Part shown: positions 43,408 to 50,403 of the stretch, piece by piece
Layout of the letters: each line of letters begins with the position of its first letter
Numbering within the stretch: the stretch's first letter is position 1
From: UBA5364 sp050259235
GTDB lineage: Bacteria > Bacillota_I > Bacilli_A > RF39 > UBA660
Assembly (NCBI GenBank): GCA_050259235.1
Contig: JBLNAG010000002.1
Location: 186,001 to 250,000, forward strand
Length of the DNA: 64,000 bases
Direction: 5' to 3'
Program-made: the position numbers and the translations under genes
Notes under the pieces: generated by a model
The model's database searches: none
Told to the model about the DNA's origin: nothing
Seen by the model: only the letters and a program-made list of their open reading frames with translations

Positions 43408-44562
43408 GTGAAATATATCGGTTTTTTCAAAGATGTTCTAAATAACGAAATACAAATTAATAAAATAGGTCTTACAATAAGAAGACTAAATGAAGATGAA
43501 AAAAAGGAATTATCAAATTACTTTAATAACTATTTTTTTTCTCAAAAAGCAAAACACGCAATTAATAGATATTATAACGAATTTGTTAAAAACAATGAAA
43601 AGGGCGGAAACAATGATATTAGAAAGAAATACGTATTATCAAAACATTTTAACAGTCTTGATAAGAATCAAATTGATGCGATAACATTTTTTACACAAGT
43701 CATATTAGAAAAAAACGGAAAGTTTAATAAGAATACTTTCAATCGTATTAATAACAAATTGGTAATATTCGAAATAGACTGTGAAATTCTTAACGATTTC
43801 ATAGATCCATCATTTTTTAAGTCTTCCATAGAATATATAATCCTTTTGTCACATATTATTTCTGGCATTTCTCTTTGTAAAATTGTTTTCCTAAAAAAAT
43901 ATGAAGATTTTCTTGAAGGAAAACATCAAATGCTATTTTGGTATAATACTCTCAATGATGACTTTGATAGTTACCCAGCACTTTATCTTCCAGAGTTTTG
44001 TGCTAAAACAATGGTAGAGGGACCTAGTTTTATTGCTAAAGGTAAGAATATTTGTCAAATTAGCGAAATAGGTACCTTACTACAAAAATCTGATAGGATA
44101 AGTATAAGAAACTTTTTTATAATTTTAGATATGATATTTCAAGAAAATTTGTCTGTAGAAAACAAAATAGTTAATCGTACTTCGATAATAGAAAGAATCT
44201 TAATGAACAAAGATGATGACAAAAATGACAAATTTATTCTTAAAATGGGGATTGTTATTCAAGAAATCATACCTCAGGAATATTTAAGATTGAAATTATT
44301 GAAGGACCAACTTGATTTTTGCTATAAAATCCGTTCTTGCATTGTTCACGGCAACGAAGATAAATTAATGTCATTTTTTTCAAAATTAAATACAACTACA
44401 GACGGTTCATATAATGAACAGATGGAAAATTGCAAAACTACGATAGAGAAAAGAAAATTTTTACTTAAACAAACATCAGAATTATTATGGATGTATGTTG
44501 TAGTACTAGTTGTTTATTGGACAAAAAACTACGATAAAATTCGCTTTTTAAAAGAGAATTAA
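43408..44562 (+). CDS. HEPN-like cargo protein
   Basis: Cytoplasmic protein of 384 residues. The C-terminal part has YKIRSCIVHGNEDK at about 310, the R-x-hydrophobic-x-H core (RSxxxHG) of Apea-like HEPN domains, with a preceding helix TSIIERILM and a following helix. HEPN proteins are often RNases, in toxin-antitoxin and anti-phage systems; others are only scaffolds. The first 250 residues are not recognised. The start is the GTG at 43408 after GAGGTGAG. It has its own extended -10 promoter (TGATATAATG at 43383) and sits between rep and the repressor, a usual cargo slot. Confidence 0.6.
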   Translation: MKYIGFFKDVLNNEIQINKIGLTIRRLNEDEKKELSNYFNNYFFSQKAKHAINRYYNEFVKNNEKGGNNDIRKKYVLSKHFNSLDKNQIDAITFFTQVILEKNGKFNKNTFNRINNKLVIFEIDCEILNDFIDPSFFKSSIEYIILLSHIISGISLCKIVFLKKYEDFLEGKHQMLFWYNTLNDDFDSYPALYLPEFCAKTMVEGPSFIAKGKNICQISEIGTLLQKSDRISIRNFFIILDMIFQENLSVENKIVNRTSIIERILMNKDDDKNDKFILKMGIVIQEIIPQEYLRLKLLKDQLDFCYKIRSCIVHGNEDKLMSFFSKLNTTTDGSYNEQMENCKTTIEKRKFLLKQTSELLWMYVVVLVVYWTKNYDKIRFLKEN

Positions 44563-44662
44563 ATCATAAATAAGTTAAGTAAATATATCTAACAATTTTG
44601 CCATATTTAATACGATGAATAGTTACTTAAATAATATATTTCTTTTAACTTATAAACTAAGT

Positions 44663-44688
44663 AAAAAGACCAATTTATTGGTCTTTTT
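44663..44688. terminator. Bidirectional terminator between cargo and repressor
   Basis: Perfect AAAAAGACCAAT-TT-ATTGGTCTTTTT, ending the leftward repressor gene and possibly the rightward cargo transcript. Confidence 0.85.
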
Positions 44689-45082
44689 CTATTTCTTTAC
44701 TTATTTTTTCAAAATATTTTCTTACTTCTTCAGTATTAGTATTAACATAATTAGATTGCAATAATTCAACTAGTCCACTAATAGGGTATACATTTATAGA
44801 TAAACCAAAAATTTCCATAATTTTATCTATTACCAATAAAGGTAAAGTCCTTTCGCCGTTTTCATATCTTGATAAAGATGTTCTATCTATCTCCAAAATT
44901 TTACTAAATTCTTCTTGAGTTATCCCATAGAACAATCTAAGTTCTTTTATAATTTCATAGAAGTTACTCATTTTAAATGTTGTAGCATGAAAACTATTCA
45001 TAAAAAGCAAATCAAGCATCTTTTTTTTATCTTCCGCACTATTAGATTTTTCCAATTTTTTTATAATATCTGCCTTTTCCAT
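44675..45082 (-). CDS. XRE-family repressor of the element
   Basis: Transcription regulator of 135 residues. The helix-turn-helix of the Cro/C1 type spans about 50-100: YGITQEEFSKILEIDRTSLS followed by RYENGERTLP. About 45 residues precede the HTH and a helical tail follows, which may mediate dimerisation. It is divergent from the excisionase-like and integrase genes, and the intergenic region carries two copies of an inverted operator-like motif, so it probably keeps the element integrated. The trigger for release is unknown; there is no peptidase domain. Confidence 0.85.
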   Translation of the reverse strand: MEKADIIKKLEKSNSAEDKKKMLDLLFMNSFHATTFKMSNFYEIIKELRLFYGITQEEFSKILEIDRTSLSRYENGERTLPLLVIDKIMEIFGLSINVYPISGLVELLQSNYVNTNTEEVRKYFEKISKEIEKDQ

Positions 45083-45132
45083 ATTACACCTCTGTTGCTA
45101 TTTTAGCACATTTTTTTAAAAAAGTCTTGACT

Positions 45133-45183
45133 TGTGACAAAAAAGCACATATAATCATAAATGAGTGGTGCTTAATTGTCACA
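45133..45183 (+). promoter_or_regulatory. Operator pair and rightward promoter of the integration module
   Basis: The promoter is TTGACT (45127-45132), a 17-base spacer and TATAAT (45150-45155). The motif TGTGACAAWWAAGCAC occurs at 45133-45148 on the plus strand, inside the spacer, and again at 45168-45183 on the minus strand. Two copies facing each other over the promoter and start region suggest binding of the divergent repressor. Confidence 0.6.
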
Positions 45184-45217
45184 TTTAATCGATTTATTAT
45201 ATAGAAAGGAGGATATT

Positions 45218-45475
45218 ATGACAAATACAGAGTTATTTAATCTAATGTCAAAGCCTTGGGCTAATGTTACCGATATTAAAATGATTGCTTCTTGTGGTAG
45301 AGATAATGCTATTGTGATACGAAATACAATAAGAAACGACATTATTAAAAGTGGCAAAAAATTACCTATCGCAAAAGAAATTATCGTTCCTATGAAGTGT
45401 GTTATTGAATATCTAGATTTTAATATTGATTACATAGCAGAAATGGCAAGAAACGAAAAACTAATTAAAACATAG
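45218..45475 (+). CDS. Small excisionase-like protein
   Basis: An 85-residue basic protein directly before the integrase (11-base gap). It has a predicted winged or helix-turn-helix front part (VTDIKMIASCGRDNAIVIRNT) and a KKLPIAKEIIVPMKCVIEYL segment, the pattern seen in small DNA-binding proteins next to integrases (excisionase or DUF3173-like). The role is inferred from position and size. The ATG at 45218 has AAAGGAGG ideally spaced; the longer frame starts upstream of it. Confidence 0.6.
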   Translation: MTNTELFNLMSKPWANVTDIKMIASCGRDNAIVIRNTIRNDIIKSGKKLPIAKEIIVPMKCVIEYLDFNIDYIAEMARNEKLIKT

Positions 45476-45486
45476 GGGGTATTATT

Positions 45487-46608
45487 ATGTCAGTAAATAA
45501 AGATAATAAAAGAGGTACTTGGTATTTTAGGGTATATATTGAAGATAAGTATGGAAATAGAACACAAAAACAAAAAAGTGGATTTCGAACTAAAGGAGAA
45601 GCTAAAGATGAAGAAAACAGATTCTTATTGGAATCAAAAAAAGAATATTCCGATTTAACCTTTCAAGAGTTATACGATATATTCCTAAAAGGTAAAAAAC
45701 AAAATTTAAAGCCTCAATCTATAAGGTCAACAGTGAGTAGATATAAGAATCATATATTACCTTATTTTAAAAATTACAAGATATGTAAAATTGATAATAA
45801 AGCATATATCGAATGGAAAGAATGGATTTTAAATAAAAACTATACTTTCAAGTATAATGCAAATTTACATGGTTGTATGGTATCAATATTAAATTATGCT
45901 ATGGACTATTATGGATTAGAAAAAAATATTGCTAGTAAGATTGGAAATTTTCCAAAGAAACAATATATTCCAAAAGTAAATTTTTGGACTTATGAAGAAT
46001 TTTTACAATTCATTAATGTTGTAGATGATAAATTATACTCTGCATTATATAAGACTTTATTCTATACAGGAATGCGTTTAGGAGAATGTTTGGCGCTTAA
46101 TTGGAATGATATTAAGAGTAATTCTCTAGAAGTCACTAAAACACTCGCTAAAGACAAAAAAGAGGGCGATTATATCATCACTACACCAAAGACCACAAAA
46201 TCAGTAAGAAAGATTCAATTAGATGATGAAACAATAGCAACACTAAAAGATTTAAAATCTTTCTATGAATTACATATTGGATTCAGTAATGATTGGTTTG
46301 TATTTGGTGGATTATATCCCATGTCACAAACAACTGTTGGAAGAAGAAAAAATGAATATTGTATTAAAGCTAAAATCAAACAAATTAAAATACACGATTT
46401 AAGACATAGTCACGCAACATTATTATTATCAAGAGGTGTCCCTATTACTGTTATAAGCAAAAGATTAGGACATGCCGATATGACAATGACATTAAATGTA
46501 TATTCACATTTGATTCCAGAAGATGAAGATAAGGCAATTAGTTTAATAAATGATTTAAATAAAAATAATGAGAATATAAACAAACAAGGGAATTTTAAGG
46601 GAATATAA
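45487..46608 (+). CDS. int: Tyrosine-type site-specific integrase
   Basis: Recombinase of 373 residues, of Tn916-Int type. The N-terminal arm-binding domain (WYFRVYIEDKYGNRTQKQ) and SAM-like core-binding domain (FQELYDIFLKGK) precede the catalytic domain. All catalytic residues are visible: Arg in GMRLGECLALNW, Lys in the beta hairpin near TPKTTKSVRK, HDLRHSHATLL (HxxR), GHADMTMTLNVYSHL with His and the nucleophile Tyr. The gene ends 49 bases before tRNA-Pro, its presumed target. It appears complete and functional. Confidence 0.93.
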   Translation: MSVNKDNKRGTWYFRVYIEDKYGNRTQKQKSGFRTKGEAKDEENRFLLESKKEYSDLTFQELYDIFLKGKKQNLKPQSIRSTVSRYKNHILPYFKNYKICKIDNKAYIEWKEWILNKNYTFKYNANLHGCMVSILNYAMDYYGLEKNIASKIGNFPKKQYIPKVNFWTYEEFLQFINVVDDKLYSALYKTLFYTGMRLGECLALNWNDIKSNSLEVTKTLAKDKKEGDYIITTPKTTKSVRKIQLDDETIATLKDLKSFYELHIGFSNDWFVFGGLYPMSQTTVGRRKNEYCIKAKIKQIKIHDLRHSHATLLLSRGVPITVISKRLGHADMTMTLNVYSHLIPEDEDKAISLINDLNKNNENINKQGNFKGI

Positions 46609-46626
46609 AATGTAGACAAAAAAAAA

Positions 46627-46643
46627 CCTTTGAATTACAAAGG
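46627..46643 (-). terminator. Terminator of the tRNA-Pro operon
   Basis: CCTTTG-N5-CAAAGG with a T run on the minus strand, 13 bases past the tRNA-Pro 3' end. This sequence belongs to the element's right end. Confidence 0.65.
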
Positions 46644-46656
46644 CTTATTTATCGAT

Positions 46657-46673
46657 TGGTCGGGAAAACAGGA
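46657..46673 (+). other. Right attachment site (tRNA-Pro 3' end)
   Basis: TGGTCGGGAAAACAGGA, the other copy of the 17-base repeat, forming the 3' end of the intact tRNA-Pro. Confidence 0.8.
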
Positions 46674-46733
46674 TTTGAACCTGCAACCCCTTGGTCCCAA
46701 ACCAAGTGCACTACCAAGTTGTGCTATTTCCCG
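46657..46733 (-). tRNA. tRNA-Pro (TGG)
   Basis: Acceptor CGGGAAA pairs with TTTCCCG, anticodon loop TTTGGGA carries TGG, CCA encoded. It is the last gene of a six-tRNA transcript and the integration target of the element. Confidence 0.97.
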
Positions 46734-46741
46734 ATATATAT

Positions 46742-46818
46742 TGGCGCGCCCGATAGGAGTCGAACCCACAACCTTTTGATCCGTAGTCAAACGATCTATC
46801 CAATTGATCTACGAGCGC
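46742..46818 (-). tRNA. tRNA-Arg (ACG)
   Basis: Acceptor GCGCTCG, anticodon loop CTACGGA carries ACG (to be read as inosine), T-arm GGTTCGACTCC, encoded CCA. Confidence 0.96.
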
Positions 46819-46852
46819 ATCATCTGGTCTTAATATCTATTATATATAAAAA

Positions 46853-46928
<76 letters not shown>

Positions 46929-46936
46929 AAAACAAA

Positions 46937-47012
46937 TGGCGGTCCCGACGAGAATTGAACTCGCGATCTTCTGCGTGACAGGCAGACGTGATAACCGCTA
47001 CACCACGGGACC
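46937..47012 (-). tRNA. tRNA-Asp (GTC)
   Basis: Acceptor GGTCCCG, anticodon loop CTGTCAC carries GTC, T-arm AGTTCAATTCT, encoded CCA. Confidence 0.96.
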
Positions 47013-47015
47013 ATT

Positions 47016-47092
<77 letters not shown>

Positions 47093-47120
47093 ATATTAAA
47101 AAATATTAAAATATATACAT

Positions 47121-47211
47121 TGGCGGAGAAAGAGGGATTCGAACCCCCGCGCCGTTTCCGACCTCCCGGTTTTCAAGACCGGTCCCTTCAACCAGACTTG
47201 GGTATTTCTCC
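47121..47211 (-). tRNA. tRNA-Ser (TGA)
   Basis: 91 bases with a long variable arm (GAGGTCGGAAACGG region), anticodon loop CTTGAAA carries TGA, acceptor GGAGAAA, encoded CCA. First tRNA of the transcript. Confidence 0.96.
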
Positions 47212-47272
47212 ATACTGGTTTCCTTAGACAAAAAAATCTTTCTTTACTATGCATTTCCTTGGCGACAAAAGA

Positions 47273-47302
47273 ATTATATCATAAAAAAATTCAAAAAGTC
47301 AA
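47273..47302 (-). promoter_or_regulatory. Promoter of the Ser-fMet-Asp-Phe-Arg-Pro tRNA operon
   Basis: TTGACT (47297-47302), an 18-base spacer and TATAAT (47273-47278) on the minus strand. The rest of the gap 47212-47394 holds only the tRNA-Leu terminator. Confidence 0.7.
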
Positions 47303-47366
47303 CCTAAATTTGTTTTTTTCGCTATTTGTATACCATTTCTTTATATAATATGATATTAAATAAAAA

Positions 47367-47383
47367 AGATATCAAAGATATCT
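47367..47383 (-). terminator. tRNA-Leu terminator
   Basis: AGATATC-AAA-GATATCT followed by a T run on the minus strand, 11 bases past tRNA-Leu. Confidence 0.75.
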
Positions 47384-47394
47384 AAACAATCGAA

Positions 47395-47483
47395 TGGTGC
47401 CTAAGGCCGGACTTGAACCGGCATGAGGTATTACCCTCGCAGGATTTTAAGTCCTGTGCGTCTACCAATTTCGCCACTCAGGC
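47395..47483 (-). tRNA. tRNA-Leu (TAA)
   Basis: 89 bases with a long variable arm, acceptor GCCTGAG, anticodon loop CTTAAAA carries TAA, encoded CCA. Its own promoter is TTGTCA-N17-TATACT upstream. Confidence 0.96.
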
Positions 47484-47628
47484 ATAATCTTTTCAAATTG
47501 CTATTCTAGTATACAATATTTTTTTTGATTTGACAATACTTTTTTAATTTTTTCTATAAAAGTGTAATTTATGAATATTTATAATAGTTTTTTTATCCAT
47601 CAAATGCTATAATTATAGTGGTGATAGT

Positions 47629-48081
47629 ATGAAGAAGAAGTATTTAATTATTATAGCAGGTTGTTTAGTAGTAGTAATAGTTGGTCTATTAATTAGTTTT
47701 ATTTTAAATAATAAATTAGAAGATGATGGTATAGATACAGGGATCGTTATGGGATATTGTACAGTATTACCTGATCAATATGGATTAGTATTTACACATA
47801 CTGATAAAACATTAGATAAAGTAAAAAATGCTAAACTATTAAAAGTAATGATCAATGATGAAGAAGCTAAAGTGACTGAAGTAAAAGATAAAACTGTTTT
47901 TGGTGATTTATCTGACTTTATGGGTGAAAAGGTATTATACTATGCTAATTTAAAAAATTCATTTACTTATGAAAATGATTTAGATATTGTTGTATTTATG
48001 GAAGTTACTATGAAGAATGGCGACAAAGTTACCCAAAAATTTACTGATAAAATAACTGTTGAAGGATATGGTGGATTTTAA
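47629..48081 (+). CDS. Hypothetical membrane-anchored protein between tRNA clusters
   Basis: Not recognised. The 150 residues have an N-terminal membrane segment (about 5-27, LIIIAGCLVVVIVGLLISFIL) and an extracellular domain of about 120 residues, rich in beta strands and charged (KTLDKVKNAKLLKVMINDEE), ending VEGYGGF. One Cys sits inside the membrane segment, but the hydrophobic stretch continues past it, so lipidation is unlikely. It reads against the tRNA genes on both sides. An extended -10 (TGCTATAAT near 47608) and GGTGATAGT precede the ATG; a perfect hairpin ends it. Confidence 0.65.
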   Translation: MKKKYLIIIAGCLVVVIVGLLISFILNNKLEDDGIDTGIVMGYCTVLPDQYGLVFTHTDKTLDKVKNAKLLKVMINDEEAKVTEVKDKTVFGDLSDFMGEKVLYYANLKNSFTYENDLDIVVFMEVTMKNGDKVTQKFTDKITVEGYGGF

Positions 48082-48090
48082 TAAAAGAAA

Positions 48091-48114
48091 AAAAGAACTA
48101 TTAATAGTTCTTTT
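48091..48114. terminator. Bidirectional terminator between 47629 gene and tRNA-Lys
   Basis: Perfect 24-base palindrome, AAAAGAACTATT and its complement, flanked by A and T runs; ends the rightward gene and the leftward tRNA operon. Confidence 0.85.
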
Positions 48115-48125
48115 TATTTTTAAAA

Positions 48126-48201
48126 TGGTGTCCTGTACAAGATTCGAACTTGTGACCCTTTGATTAAAAGTCAAATGCTCTACCGGCTGAGCTAACAGGA
48201 C
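48126..48201 (-). tRNA. tRNA-Lys (TTT)
   Basis: Acceptor GTCCTGT, D-arm AGCTCAGCCGG, anticodon loop CTTTTAA, encoded CCA. Last gene of the five-tRNA transcript. Confidence 0.97.
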
Positions 48202-48209
48202 AAATTATA

Positions 48210-48284
48210 TGGCTGCCTCAGCTAGATTCGAACTAGCGCATGCCACAGTCAAAGTGTGGTGCCTTACCGCTTGGCTACGAGGCA
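48210..48284 (-). tRNA. tRNA-Gln (TTG)
   Basis: Acceptor TGCCTCG, anticodon loop CTTTGAC carries TTG, T-arm AGTTCGAATCT, encoded CCA. Confidence 0.96.
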
Positions 48285-48295
48285 ATCTTATAAAG

Positions 48296-48379
48296 TGGTG
48301 GAGGGGGACGGATTTGAACCATCGAACCCTAAGGAACAGATTTACAGTCTGCCGCGTTTAGCCACTTCGCTACCCCTCC
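48296..48379 (-). tRNA. tRNA-Tyr (GTA)
   Basis: 84 bases with a long variable arm, acceptor GGAGGGG, anticodon loop CTGTAAA carries GTA, encoded CCA. Confidence 0.96.
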
Positions 48380-48382
48380 GCG

Positions 48383-48458
<76 letters not shown>

Positions 48459-48464
48459 ATAAGA

Positions 48465-48541
48465 TGGTGGGGGATGTAGGACTCGAACCTACGACCCCCT
48501 GCTTGTAAGGCAGGTGCTCTAACCAACTGAGCTAATCCCCC
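48465..48541 (-). tRNA. tRNA-Val (TAC)
   Basis: Acceptor GGGGGAT, anticodon loop CTTACAA carries TAC, T-arm GGTTCGAGTCC, encoded CCA. First gene of the Val-Thr-Tyr-Gln-Lys transcript. Confidence 0.97.
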
Positions 48542-48561
48542 AAAAGCTTTGGACGTATTTA

Positions 48562-48590
48562 AATATAACATTTATAATTTTGTTTGTCAA
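48562..48590 (-). promoter_or_regulatory. Promoter of the Val-Thr-Tyr-Gln-Lys tRNA operon
   Basis: TTGACA (48585-48590), a 17-base spacer and TATATT (48562-48567) on the minus strand. Confidence 0.7.
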
Positions 48591-48601
48591 TACAATATAT
48601 C

Positions 48602-48961
48602 CTAGTTTTTTATTTTTTGCAAATTTTCGTCAATCCATATAGGCAACTTATAGGCCAATGTTTTGAATCCTAAACTCGTTTCTTTTATTACCTTTCTTTT
48701 AATATTATTGTTATTTCTTTTATAATTAATGTTTTTAATACTTAACTTTAATTGACATAATTCTTCATCAACATCTAAAACTTCTACATCAATGATATCA
48801 CCAATATTCACAAAATCTGTTATGTCTTTTACATAACCATGTGATATTTCTGAAATATGAATAAGTCCACTATAGTATTCATCTAACGATACAAAAATAC
48901 CATAATTTTCTATTCCTGTGACAGCTGCTTTTACTATCTTTCCTTTCTTATATATAGTCAT
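48602..48961 (-). CDS. S1-domain RNA-binding protein (YugI/CvfD-like)
   Basis: A 119-residue protein with one S1 domain at residues 1-70: KGKIVKAAVTGIENYGIFVS, then YYSGLIHISEISHGYV and VNIGDIIDVEVLDVD, the canonical S1 strands. The 45-residue basic tail (NYKRNNNNIKRKVIKE) is like that of Bacillus YugI (GSP13) and CvfD, which bind ribosomes or mRNA and influence stress responses. It is a single gene, divergent from the Nfu-type gene, and its start has GAGGTGTAAA. Confidence 0.85.
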   Translation of the reverse strand: MTIYKKGKIVKAAVTGIENYGIFVSLDEYYSGLIHISEISHGYVKDITDFVNIGDIIDVEVLDVDEELCQLKLSIKNINYKRNNNNIKRKVIKETSLGFKTLAYKLPIWIDENLQKIKN

Positions 48962-49038
48962 ATTTTACACCTCTATGTAATAGATTATAACATATTATGT
49001 TTAAAAGAAAAAGTGTTTACTTAATTATTAAATTATTG

Positions 49039-49044
49039 TATAAT
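49039..49044 (+). promoter_or_regulatory. -10 element of the nfu-like gene
   Basis: TATAAT at 49039-49044, with TTTACT about 17 bases upstream, just 15 bases before the ATG at 49060; the leader is very short. Confidence 0.5.
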
Positions 49045-49059
49045 GATTTTGGTGATAGA

Positions 49060-49290
49060 ATGAGCAATGATGAATTAAAAATTAAGGAAATAATCGATCG
49101 ATTAAGACCTTTCTTAATGAACGATGGCGGTAACGTTGAGTTTGTTAGTTATGAAGATAATATTGTGTACATAAGAATGACTGGTGCATGTGCAAACTGT
49201 CATATGTTGGACTTAACATTAAAAAGCGGTATTGAAGCCGCAATTATTGAAGAAGTCCCAGACGTAACACAAGTAATAAATATAGGCTAA
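49060..49290 (+). CDS. NifU-like C-terminal domain Fe-S carrier (YutI type)
   Basis: A 76-residue single-domain Nfu protein that can hold and deliver a 4Fe-4S cluster. Conserved segments are IIDRLRPFLMNDGGNVEFV and the cluster motif GACANCHMLDLTLKSGIE (CxxC at about 49 and 52), ending EEVPDVTQV. The start is the ATG at 49060 after GGTGAT; longer frames begin before the promoter's -10. It is convergent with a YutH-like gene; yutI and yutH are also neighbours in Bacillus. Only two bases separate the stops, with no clear terminator. Confidence 0.93.
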   Translation: MSNDELKIKEIIDRLRPFLMNDGGNVEFVSYEDNIVYIRMTGACANCHMLDLTLKSGIEAAIIEEVPDVTQVINIG

Positions 49291-49292
49291 GC

Positions 49293-50198
49293 CTATATTT
49301 TTATTATCCATTCAATATCAGGTAAAGAAATATAATTCTTAAGGAAAAGATACATTTCTTTAAGTAAACTTTCATATTTTGGAATTTTTTTAATTACTTC
49401 TTTCAGTTCATCATCTTCTTTTTGATTTAAAATAATATCATCATATACATCAAAATAAAAAGATGGATAAAATAATCTAACAAAAAATAAATATAACTCA
49501 TTACTATTTAAGTTACTATAGCTTAAATAGTTTTTTATTTCTTCAATAGTTATTTTATCGTTTATATATAAATCTTCTAAATATTCACTTATATTTCTAG
49601 CTTTACAATCTACTACAAAATTAAGGGGATTATAAAGTTCAAAATAAGTAGTAGTATATTTAATTCTCTTATGAGCAATAACTAATGGATTTTTATTAGT
49701 TTCGGCATTTTGTAACAATATTATTCCTGTTTCTGTTATTCCTACAAAATAACTAAAGCTTTCTCTTATTAAAGGATATTTTTTACCAAATTCTCTAACT
49801 TGATCTTCATAATAATCAATCTTTCTTGTCCATAAAGTATACCAATTATCTTTTTTTAATGATTCATACTGATTGCCTACTTCAATAAAATTAAAATATA
49901 AGATATCATCAATACTAATTTTATCATTATTATTTATATATATTCTAAGTAAAATATATTGTTCGCCATTAATATTAGTAACTAACTCTCGTCTATTACT
50001 CATTATAATTTGATGACAATAAATATTTCTGCGAAATAAATTTGTACTTATTTCATACAAACTATTTATGTCGCCAATTAATCTATCATATGGCATTAGA
50101 ACATATGAAGCATCATCAATCGTAAAATAGTGTGTTTTCCCTATTTGGTGAATATCATAAGTTACTAAATTATAAAAATAATTTATAGCATTTTTCAT
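49293..50198 (-). CDS. YutH-like spore coat-associated kinase family protein
   Basis: A 301-residue protein of the CotS/YutH group, atypical kinase-like proteins found in spore coats. Signs are the C-terminal segment LYLFFVRLFYPSFYFDVYDDII followed by helices ending PDIEWI, typical of the group's end, and a central HKRIKYTTTYFELYNPLN. A clear kinase catalytic loop is not seen, in keeping with YutH, which lacks it. Position beside the Nfu gene repeats the Bacillus yutH-yutI neighbourhood. GAGGTGGAT precedes the ATG. A link to spores is inferred. Confidence 0.65.
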   Translation of the reverse strand: MKNAINYFYNLVTYDIHQIGKTHYFTIDDASYVLMPYDRLIGDINSLYEISTNLFRRNIYCHQIIMSNRRELVTNINGEQYILLRIYINNNDKISIDDILYFNFIEVGNQYESLKKDNWYTLWTRKIDYYEDQVREFGKKYPLIRESFSYFVGITETGIILLQNAETNKNPLVIAHKRIKYTTTYFELYNPLNFVVDCKARNISEYLEDLYINDKITIEEIKNYLSYSNLNSNELYLFFVRLFYPSFYFDVYDDIILNQKEDDELKEVIKKIPKYESLLKEMYLFLKNYISLPDIEWIIKI

Positions 50199-50403
50199 AT
50201 ATCCACCTCACATCATTTTATGAAAAAAACTATTATTTTATTCAAAAGGGTTATTATTAATAACTTAAATAATATTTTTTATATGATTACTTTATAACTA
50301 AAAAAATAATATATTTTTCCTTGACAGTATTTACGTAAAATAACTATATTTAAGGAAAATGTTACTTTATATTATTAATTTATTTAGCAATATAAAAAAT
50401 TGA

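Larger units (their letters stand above)
41725..46673. mobile_element. 4.9-kb integrative element at tRNA-Pro
   Basis: Bounded by the 17-base direct repeat 41725-41741 / 46657-46673. Gene order: a leftward hypothetical (41885), HUH-type Rep (42441), HEPN-like cargo (43408), leftward repressor (44675), small excisionase-like gene (45218) and tyrosine integrase (45487) abutting the tRNA. There are no relaxase-transfer, capsid or terminase genes, so it would need a helper to move between cells; Rep could make circular or single-stranded copies after excision. All genes look intact. Size and content resemble small Rep/Int-only integrated plasmids or satellites. Confidence 0.82.

Noticed and set aside
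50359..50403. 14-codon plus-strand ORF behind TTGACA-N18-TATATT, running into the end of trpS
   Set aside because: Too short and hydrophobic-random, antisense to the trpS end, with no terminator or known leader role. It may be chance in AT-rich DNA.
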